Source: CAIYZT01 sp052387855
GTDB lineage: Bacteria > Pseudomonadota > Alphaproteobacteria > Rhodobacterales > Rhodobacteraceae
Assembly: GCA_052387855.1 (NCBI GenBank)
Contig: JBQTIT010000078.1
Coordinates: forward strand, 1 to 17,647
Direction of reading: 5' to 3'
Length of the DNA: 17,647 nucleotides
Shown here: piece by piece, positions 12,292 to 17,647 of the stretch
Numbering within the stretch: the first letter of the stretch is position 1
Layout: every line of letters begins with the position of its first letter
Program-made: the position numbers and the translations under genes
The notes under the pieces: model-generated
What the model saw: the letters and a program-made list of their open reading frames with translations, nothing else
Told to the model about the DNA's origin: nothing
Databases searched by the model: none

Positions 12292-13995
12292 TCACTTGAC
12301 GCGGAACCAGTCCGCGACGTTCCACAGTTCCGAATCCCAGGCGTTGATCATCACGCCGCCCAGGGTGTTCGAATGGGCCGACAGCGTGCCGCGGTGCACC
12401 AGCGGAATGACGGTCATGCTGTTCTTGGTCACCATGTCGTTCAGAGCCTTGGACAGCTCTGCCCGCTTGGCCGGGTCGCGGGTGGCCGACAGTTCGGCGA
12501 CCATGGCGTCATAGGCCGGGTCGCAGAAGCGGTTCATGTTCTCGCCCTGCCACTGGTTTTCCGGGCTCGGTGCCTTGTCGCACTTGTATTGGGTCAGGTA
12601 GGACTCAGGATCGGTGCCGTCGAAGTTGTTGGCGTACATCTCGACGTCGGCATAGAACTTCTGGAAGGTGTCGGGCGAGCCGGCATCGCCGCCGAAGAAC
12701 ACCGACGGGTCGATCGCCTTCAGCTCGGTTTCGACGCCGATTTCAGCCCACCAATCCTTGATCAGCGCCTGGAAGTCCTGACGGACCGGGTTGACCGTGG
12801 TCTGGTAGAGGATGTTCAGCTTCTTGCCGTCCTTGTCGCGCACGCCGTCGCCGTCGCTGTCGGTCCAGCCCGAAGCTTCGAGCAGGGCCTTGGCGCCCTC
12901 GATGTCCTGGGTCAGGCAGGCGGTGTTGTCCGAGGCATACATCTCGGGCGCGGGCACCACGTTGCAGGTCGGCTCGCCGCCGGCGCCGTAGCCCACTTCG
13001 CGCAGGATGTCGCGGTCGATCGCCATCGAGAGCGCGGTGCGCACGTTGATGTCGGTCAGGAAGGGGTGCGGGTGCATGGCGGTCGACCGCTCGCCCTCGG
13101 GCAGATCGGGCGAGGGGTTGGTCAGGTTCATCTCAAGCCGCTCGACCAGGGTGCCGAAGGCCACCACGAACTGGCCCTTGCCGGCAGCGGTCATCGCGGC
13201 CTGGCTGTCGGGCGGGATCTGGGTGTTCCAGGCATAGTCGAACTCGCCGGTTTCCATCACGGCGCGGGCCGAGCTTTCGGCATCGCCGCCGCCCTTGATC
13301 ATGGCGGTGGCAAAGGCCGGCTTGGAGGCGTCGCGGTAGTTCGGGTTCGCCGCCATCGAAACGGTGTCGTTGACGGTGAAGCCGGTCACCATGAACGGAC
13401 CGGTGCCGATGGGCATGTTGTTCTGGTCGGTGCAGGTCGGGGCGGCGGCGCCGATGCAGGCCTCGAACTGGGCCTTTTGCAGGATCGGGTTGGTGGCGCC
13501 GACAAAGGCGTTGAACGGGTTGGGCTTGGGCGCCGAGAAGGTGATCTTGACGGTCAGATCGTCAACCGCCTCGATCGACGTGATGCCCTCGAACTTGGAC
13601 AGTTGCGCGCAGCCGCCGGCCGGGTCCATGCAGTAGGCACCGGTAAAGACCACGTCGGCCGAGGTGACGGCCGAGCCGTCGGACCACATCAAGCCCGGGA
13701 TCAGCTTCCAGGTGATCGAGGTCAGGTCTTCGGAGATGCCGCCGTTTGCGACCGAGGGGATCTCGGTGACCAGGCGGGCGGTCAGCACGCCGTTGTTGTC
13801 ATAGCCGGCCAGCGGCTCGCTGATCATCGACGAAGCCCAGATGTCCTTGGTGCCCGAGGACAGGTAGGGGTTCACGATCGACACGGCCTGCGGAAAGGTC
13901 AGCTTCAGCTCACCATCCGCGCCGCGTTCGGCAAAGGCCGCGGGGGCCATTGCAAAGGCGCAGGCTGCGCCCAGAAGGGCGGAAGTCAGTTTCAT
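12292..13995 (-). CDS. Peptide-type ABC transporter substrate-binding protein
   Basis: The 567-residue periplasmic solute-binding protein of the family 5 (peptide/nickel) type captures ligand for the adjacent permeases. The signal peptide MKLTSALLGAACAFAMAPAA ends at AFA-E (about residue 22), with no lipobox at the cleavage site. Family features include SEPLAGYDNNG (59-69), WKLIPGLMWSDGSAVTSADV (96-115), MPIGTGPFMVTGF (194-206) and the loop GWTDSDGDGVRDKDGKKL (376-393). The mature part has eight cysteines in four nearby pairs (122/129, 180/188, 344/360, 472/491), consistent with disulfides. The ATG at 13995 overlaps the ATPase stop (ATGA) and has an excellent AAGGAGA site 6-7 nt upstream, suggesting strong translation. 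The ligand cannot be read from sequence. Confidence 0.95.
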   Translation of the reverse strand: MKLTSALLGAACAFAMAPAAFAERGADGELKLTFPQAVSIVNPYLSSGTKDIWASSMISEPLAGYDNNGVLTARLVTEIPSVANGGISEDLTSITWKLIPGLMWSDGSAVTSADVVFTGAYCMDPAGGCAQLSKFEGITSIEAVDDLTVKITFSAPKPNPFNAFVGATNPILQKAQFEACIGAAAPTCTDQNNMPIGTGPFMVTGFTVNDTVSMAANPNYRDASKPAFATAMIKGGGDAESSARAVMETGEFDYAWNTQIPPDSQAAMTAAGKGQFVVAFGTLVERLEMNLTNPSPDLPEGERSTAMHPHPFLTDINVRTALSMAIDRDILREVGYGAGGEPTCNVVPAPEMYASDNTACLTQDIEGAKALLEASGWTDSDGDGVRDKDGKKLNILYQTTVNPVRQDFQALIKDWWAEIGVETELKAIDPSVFFGGDAGSPDTFQKFYADVEMYANNFDGTDPESYLTQYKCDKAPSPENQWQGENMNRFCDPAYDAMVAELSATRDPAKRAELSKALNDMVTKNSMTVIPLVHRGTLSAHSNTLGGVMINAWDSELWNVADWFRVK

Positions 13996-15059
13996 TTCGT
14001 CTCTCCTTGTTGAGGATGCTCTTTGGCCTCGGGTCCGCCGGTTTGTCCGGCAGCAGTGTTGATGGCGGTGAAGAGATGGCAGGCGACCATGCGGCCCGGC
14101 TCCACCTCGGCAAGTTCGGGCTTTTCGACCAGGCAGCGGTCGAACACCCTGGGGCAGCGGGTGCAGAAATTGCAGCCCACCGGCGGGTTGGCGGGCGAGG
14201 GCAGATCGCCCTTCAAGAGGATGCGCTGGCGGCCGCGCGCCCGGTCGGGATCGGGGATGTTGACCGCCGACAAGAGCGCCTCGGCATAGGGATGCAGCGG
14301 GCGCTCATACAGCGCATCGCGCGGCGAAAGCTCGGCGATCCGGCCCAGATACATCACCGCAACCCGGTCGGCGATGTGGCGGACCATCGACAGATCGTGG
14401 CTGATGAAAAGATAGGTCAGCCCAAGGCGGTCTTGCAGATCCTCAAGCAGGTTCACCACCTGCGCCTGGATCGATACATCCAGCGCCGCGATGGGCTCGT
14501 CGCAGATCACCAGCTTGGGGTTCAGCGCCAGGGCGCGCGCGATGCCGATGCGCTGGCGCTGCCCGCCCGAGAATTCGTGCGGAAAGCGGTTGGCGAACCG
14601 GCGGTTGAGCCCGACCTGATCCATCAACTCATAGACCCGCGCCAGCCGCTCGGCGGCGCCGAGCGCGGTATGCTCGACCAAGGGCTCGGCGATGATCGAC
14701 GCCACCGGCATGCGCGGGTTCAGGCTGGCCTGCGGGTCCTGGAACACCATCTGCATCGTCGGGCGCTTGCGCCGCAGCGACTCGGCCGTCAGGGTCGCGA
14801 TGTCCTCGCCGTCGATCACGATCCGGCCCGCCGTCGGCTCGTACAGCCGGATCAGCGCCCGCCCGACCGTGGACTTGCCGCAGCCGCTTTCCCCCACCAG
14901 CCCCAGCGTCTCGCCCGGGTTGATGACAAAGCTGACGTCATCCACCGCCTTCACATCGCCCGTGTGGCGCCGCATGAGGCCGGTGTGGACCGGAAAGTAC
15001 ATCTTGAGCCCGCGGACATCGACCAGCGGCGCGGCGCCCGGGGCAAGCGTGTCACGCAT
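13992..15059 (-). CDS. Peptide-type ABC transporter ATP-binding protein (DppF/OppF-like)
   Basis: The 355-residue cytoplasmic ATPase is the second of two powering the importer. It has Walker A GESGCGKST (56-64), a Q-loop MVFQDP (104-109), the ABC signature FSGGQRQRIGIARAL (163-177), Walker B LVICDEP (183-189) and the switch histidine ISHD (219-222, His221). The C-terminal oligopeptide-transporter extension has the cysteine cluster CNFCTRCP (296-303) plus Cys309 and Cys327, as is usual in this subfamily. The frame is open further upstream, but MRDTLAPGAAPLVDV from the ATG at 15059 matches where homology starts and has GGGGG before it. It overlaps the preceding ATPase gene by 8 nt. Confidence 0.95.
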   Translation of the reverse strand: MRDTLAPGAAPLVDVRGLKMYFPVHTGLMRRHTGDVKAVDDVSFVINPGETLGLVGESGCGKSTVGRALIRLYEPTAGRIVIDGEDIATLTAESLRRKRPTMQMVFQDPQASLNPRMPVASIIAEPLVEHTALGAAERLARVYELMDQVGLNRRFANRFPHEFSGGQRQRIGIARALALNPKLVICDEPIAALDVSIQAQVVNLLEDLQDRLGLTYLFISHDLSMVRHIADRVAVMYLGRIAELSPRDALYERPLHPYAEALLSAVNIPDPDRARGRQRILLKGDLPSPANPPVGCNFCTRCPRVFDRCLVEKPELAEVEPGRMVACHLFTAINTAAGQTGGPEAKEHPQQGETK

Positions 15060-16062
15060 CGGCGGCCCCCAGGTCGTGGTGGCAGGCCACATCGTGCACC
15101 GCGCCCGACGGCAGCGTGCCGACCACCCTGCGCTGCGGGTTTTCCCGGTGGCAGCGTTCGAACACATGGGCGCAGCGGGCGCGGAACGGGCAGGCCGAGG
15201 GTTGCAGGCTCAGGATCGGGGGCTGGCCCTCGATCACCGAAAGGCGGTCCTCGCGCGGGCCGGCGATCTTGGGGATCGTGCGCAGAAGCGCCCGGGTATA
15301 GGGATGGCGCGGATCGGCGAAAAGCGCGTGCACCGGCGCCTGTTCCACGACCTGGCCGCCGTACATCACCATCACCCGGTCCGCGATGCCGGCGATCACG
15401 CCCAGATCATGGGTGATCCAGATGATCGCCATGCCCAGTTTCCGGCGCAATTCGCCCATCAGATCCAGGATCTGCGCCTGGATCGTCACATCCAGCGCCG
15501 TCGTCGGCTCGTCCGCGATCAGCACGTCCGGGTCGCAAGCCAGCGCGATGGCGATCATCACCCTTTGCCGCATCCCGCCCGAAAACTGGTGCGGATAGCT
15601 CTTGATCCGCCGCGCCGCGTCGGGGATGCCGACCAGTTCCAAGAGCTCTACCGCCCGGACCCGGGCCTGCGCGCGGGTCATCCCGAGGTGGCGCATCAAG
15701 GGCTCGGTGATCTGGTTCTCGACCGTGAAAACCGGGTTGAGGCTGGTCATCGGGTCCTGAAACACAAAGCCGATCCGCCCGCCGCGGATGTCCGACAGCG
15801 CCGCCGGGGTGATCTTCAAGAGGTCCGTCTCGCCCAGCAGCACCTCGCCGGCGCGAATCTCGGCCGGCGGGCTGGGCAAGAGCCCGACCAGCGACATCAT
15901 CGTCACCGACTTGCCAGAGCCGCTTTCGCCGACCACGCCCAGCACTTCACCCCGCGCCAGCGAAAAGCTGACCGAGTTCACGGCGTGAACCTCGCCCTGG
16001 CGGGTGTGAAAGACCGTTCTCAGCCCCCGCACATCAAGCACGGGCGCGGCCCCATCGGCCAT
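15052..16062 (-). CDS. Peptide-type ABC transporter ATP-binding protein (DppD/OppD-like)
   Basis: The 336-residue cytoplasmic ATPase is encoded by the first gene of the operon. It has Walker A GESGSGKSV (45-53), Q-loop FVFQDPMTSLNP (99-110), signature FSGGMRQRVMIAIAL (160-174), Walker B VLIADEPTTALD (180-191) and switch motif ITHD (216-219, His218). The C-terminal extension contains CPFRARC (291-297) and Cys304, typical of peptide-transport ATPases. An open frame continues upstream to 16137, but the ATG at 16062 has GGGAG about 8 nt before it and starts where family homology starts. It is divergent from the argE-like gene across 242 nt. Confidence 0.95.
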   Translation of the reverse strand: MADGAAPVLDVRGLRTVFHTRQGEVHAVNSVSFSLARGEVLGVVGESGSGKSVTMMSLVGLLPSPPAEIRAGEVLLGETDLLKITPAALSDIRGGRIGFVFQDPMTSLNPVFTVENQITEPLMRHLGMTRAQARVRAVELLELVGIPDAARRIKSYPHQFSGGMRQRVMIAIALACDPDVLIADEPTTALDVTIQAQILDLMGELRRKLGMAIIWITHDLGVIAGIADRVMVMYGGQVVEQAPVHALFADPRHPYTRALLRTIPKIAGPREDRLSVIEGQPPILSLQPSACPFRARCAHVFERCHRENPQRRVVGTLPSGAVHDVACHHDLGAADA

Positions 16063-16080
16063 ATGGTCGCTCCCTGATCT

Positions 16081-16137
16081 CCGGATGATCCGGTTGTTCT
16101 TGGCGCGGGGACCTTGCCGGCGCCCGCTGCCCGGCAA
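16081..16137. promoter_or_regulatory. Inverted repeats in the ABC operon / argE divergent spacer
   Basis: Two symmetrical elements lie just upstream of the first ATPase gene: CCGGAT-G-ATCCGG (16081-16093), and TTGCCGG (16114-16120) with CCGGCAA (16131-16137) separated by 10 nt. Either may be an operator or 5'-leader structure. No convincing minus-strand promoter hexamers were recognised nearby. Confidence 0.25.
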
Positions 16138-16247
16138 CTGTTCAGCATTTCCGGCGCCTGATCAATGCCGATTTTCCACGGCGCATTGCCGAAGCGCCCG
16201 GCAGAGTGACGTATCAGGCCGGCATAATCACCGCTTCAAGGGTCGGC

Positions 16248-16282
16248 TTGACACCGCTCGTTGGCCTGGCACAGGCTTGGCA
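16248..16282 (+). promoter_or_regulatory. Candidate promoter elements upstream of the argE-like gene
   Basis: A consensus -35 hexamer TTGACA occurs at 16248-16253, but no good -10 follows at normal spacing. Overlapping downstream is TGGCAC-N5-TGGCA (16267-16282), one mismatch from the sigma-54 consensus TGGCAC-N5-TTGCA with the required GG and GC. The sigma-54 start would fall near 16292, uncomfortably close to the ribosome binding site at 16291-16298. Which, if either, is used is unresolved. Confidence 0.28.
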
Positions 16283-16304
16283 CAAGATATGGGGAGAGTT
16301 TTCG

Positions 16305-17471
16305 ATGCCGACCGCCGAACACCTGACGCCGCGTCAGATCCTGGCCGAACTGATCCGCTTTCCCACCGTCAGCACCGGCACGAATCTGCCCCTGGTGGAT
16401 TGGGTGGAGGCCTATCTGCGCGGCCACGGCGCCGAGTGTCACCGCCACTGGAACGAGGACCGCCAGAAGGCGGCGCTGATGGCCCATGTCGGCCCGCGCG
16501 TTCCCGGCGCCGTGGTGCTGTCGGGCCATTCCGATGTCGTTCCGGTCGAGGGGCAGGACTGGACCTCGGACCCCTGGACGCTGACCGAGCGCGAGGGGCG
16601 GCTTTACGGGCGCGGCACCTGCGACATGAAGGGTTATGTCGCGCTGGCGATCTGGGCCCTGGCCGAGGGCGCCCGCCGTGGCCTGCGCCGCCCGCTGCAA
16701 TTGGCGCTGTCCTATGACGAAGAGGTCGGCTGCACCGGCGCCCCGCCGATGATCGCCGCGATGCAGCAGGTGCTGCCAAAGGGCGAGATCGCGCTGATCG
16801 GCGAGCCTTCGGGCATGGCGGTGATCACCGGCCACAAGGGGGGCACCGGGTTCCACGTGCATGTGCGCGGCTACGAGGTGCATTCCTCGCTCTTGCCGCA
16901 GGGCGTCTCGGCGGTGATGGAGGGGGCGCGGCTGATCCAGTGGCTGAACGAGGAGAACGAGCGCATCCGCGCCCAGCCGGTGACGGCGCTGGCCGGCGCC
17001 TTCGATCCGCCCTTCACGACGCTGCATGTCGGCCAGATCCGGGGCGGGACGGCCAACAACATCACCGCCGCCGATTGCCGGTTCTCGATCGAGATGCGCG
17101 TGGTGCCCGGCGAGCGGCCCGAGGAGTATGCCGCCCTGATCCGCGCGCGCGCCGCCGCGCTTGACGCCGCGCTGAAGCTAGTGCGCCCCGAGGCCGGGGT
17201 GACGCTGGCGCAGTTCTTTGGCGTGCCGGCGCTGGTGCCCGAAGCCCGGGGCCCGGCCGAGGCGCTGGCCCGGCGCCTGACCGGCGACAACGCGCTGGGC
17301 GTGGTCAGCTACGGCACCGAGGCGGGGCAGTTTCAAGGGGCCGGCTATTCGGCCGTGGTCTGCGGCCCCGGCCACATCGCGCAGGCGCATCAGGCGGACG
17401 AGTTCCTGTCGGTGGCCGAATTCGACAAGGGCAGGCGGTTCATGGAGGACCTGCTGGCGACGCTGGCCTGA
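16305..17471 (+). CDS. argE: M20-family deacetylase, acetylornithine deacetylase type
   Basis: A 388-residue metallohydrolase predicted to remove the acetyl group from N-acetylornithine or a related N-acyl amino acid. Metal-site and catalytic motifs are all present: LSGHSDVVPV (His75, Asp77), YGRGTCDMKGY (bridging Asp107), SYDEEVGCTG (catalytic Glu139 and ligand Glu140), IGEPSGM (Glu167) and the C-terminal AQAHQADEF (His362). The dimerisation or lid domain lies between about 178 and 290. The ATG at 16305 follows GGGGAGAG by 6 nt; an open frame reaching back to 16206 is not supported by homology. It is divergent from the peptide-transporter operon, so an alternative reading is a scavenging deacylase acting on imported N-acyl amino acids rather than a biosynthetic ArgE. 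Confidence 0.88.
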   Translation: MPTAEHLTPRQILAELIRFPTVSTGTNLPLVDWVEAYLRGHGAECHRHWNEDRQKAALMAHVGPRVPGAVVLSGHSDVVPVEGQDWTSDPWTLTEREGRLYGRGTCDMKGYVALAIWALAEGARRGLRRPLQLALSYDEEVGCTGAPPMIAAMQQVLPKGEIALIGEPSGMAVITGHKGGTGFHVHVRGYEVHSSLLPQGVSAVMEGARLIQWLNEENERIRAQPVTALAGAFDPPFTTLHVGQIRGGTANNITAADCRFSIEMRVVPGERPEEYAALIRARAAALDAALKLVRPEAGVTLAQFFGVPALVPEARGPAEALARRLTGDNALGVVSYGTEAGQFQGAGYSAVVCGPGHIAQAHQADEFLSVAEFDKGRRFMEDLLATLA

Positions 17472-17507
17472 CCGTCGGGCCGGAACCCGGAGGATATGGG
17501 CGGGAAA

Positions 17508-17532
17508 GGGCGGAGGGTGTCCTGATCCGCCC
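17508..17532 (+). terminator. Weak hairpin after argE
   Basis: GGGCGGA (17508-17514) pairs with TCCGCCC (17526-17532) over an 11-nt loop, about 37 nt after the argE stop. There is no T-run. It may be a weak or Rho-assisted terminator. Confidence 0.3.
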
Positions 17533-17583
17533 GAAGTGGCCAAGGCACGCGCCGAGGTCATGCGAAGGTCCATCATCCTTTCC

Positions 17584-17610
17584 GGCCGAGGGCCCCAAAG
17601 GCCCTCGGCC
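17584..17610 (-). terminator. Hairpin terminator of the gene entering from the right edge
   Basis: A perfect 11-bp stem pairs GGCCGAGGGCC (17584-17594) with GGCCCTCGGCC (17600-17610), loop 5. It begins 7 nt past the minus-strand stop codon at 17619-17617, the usual place for a 3' hairpin. It could also serve the convergent argE transcript. Confidence 0.65.
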
Positions 17611-17616
17611 AGCGCC

Positions 17617-17647
17617 CTATTCCCGGAGCAGCTTGGCAAAGGCGCCG
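17617..17647 (-). CDS. 3' end of an unidentified gene (partial)
   Basis: Reading the minus strand inward from the window edge gives the C-terminal residues GAFAKLLRE followed by a TAG at 17619-17617. The last residues look like an ordinary soluble C-terminus, and a perfect hairpin follows the stop immediately, which supports this frame. Too little is visible to assign a function. Confidence 0.42.
   Translation of the reverse strand, partial: GAFAKLLRE

Noticed and set aside
10279..14013. Several long plus-strand frames opposite the permease and binding-protein genes
   Set aside because: They are antisense shadows with skewed composition, no ribosome binding sites and no recognisable domains; the minus-strand products are clear ABC components.
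16206..16304. Upstream ATG for the argE-like protein at 16206
   Set aside because: The added 33 residues are not family-like and would cover the promoter elements; the ATG at 16305 has a strong ribosome binding site.
17178..17639. Minus-strand 153-codon frame near the right edge
   Set aside because: It is mostly antisense to argE, runs through the hairpin at 17584-17610, and conflicts with the better-supported frame ending at 17617.

Overview
The window is GC-rich DNA (roughly two-thirds G+C, with third codon positions almost all G or C). Gene content fits an alphaproteobacterium, most likely a member of the Rhodobacteraceae (Paracoccus/Rhodobacter-like). The reasons are a PntA with fused alpha chain, a DUF3422 protein, GC-rich quasi-palindromic intergenic repeats, and closely packed operons with ATGA or 8-nt overlaps. 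This assignment is inference from gene content and style; no rRNA or tRNA gene is present to confirm it.

Layout, left to right. Positions 1-427 hold no gene. They carry a three-copy tandem repeat with an exact 108-bp period and 47-bp quasi-palindromic cores, then two hairpins. A minus-strand block follows: an L,D-transpeptidase lipoprotein with its own likely promoter (428-1201), and upstream of it the kynurenine operon read as kynU, a GNAT acetyltransferase, a possible 33-codon ORF, then kynA (1318-3965). Divergent from kynU is pntAB (4188-7207), the proton-translocating NAD(P) transhydrogenase. The shared 222-bp spacer contains a perfect 12-bp palindrome lying on the predicted kynU -35 box, so this looks like a regulated promoter.

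Downstream and convergent to pntB is a secreted four-EF-hand protein (7275-7697), divergent from a DUF3422 membrane-anchored protein (7941-9224). Two further palindromes lie in their shared upstream region. A pair of strong GC hairpins separates DUF3422 from a convergent minus-strand operon (9355-16062). In transcription order this operon encodes two peptide-type ABC ATPases, a substrate-binding protein, two permeases and an L-asparaginase-family amidohydrolase. A textbook intrinsic terminator sits inside it, between the binding-protein gene and the permeases. Divergent from this operon is an M20/ArgE-type deacetylase (16305-17471). The last 31 bases carry the 3' end of another minus-strand gene, with a perfect hairpin just behind its stop codon.

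Functionally the window is mostly housekeeping and nitrogen scavenging. KynA and KynU convert tryptophan toward anthranilate plus alanine (the formamidase step is not encoded here). PntAB balances NADPH. The ABC transporter, asparaginase and ArgE-like deacetylase could together import and deamidate or deacylate small peptides or N-acyl amino acids. No CRISPR array, phage, insertion sequence or defence system was seen. The points most worth a second look are the kynU/pntA operator, the small Trp-containing ORF before kynA, the terminator inside the ABC operon, and the tandem repeat at the left edge.
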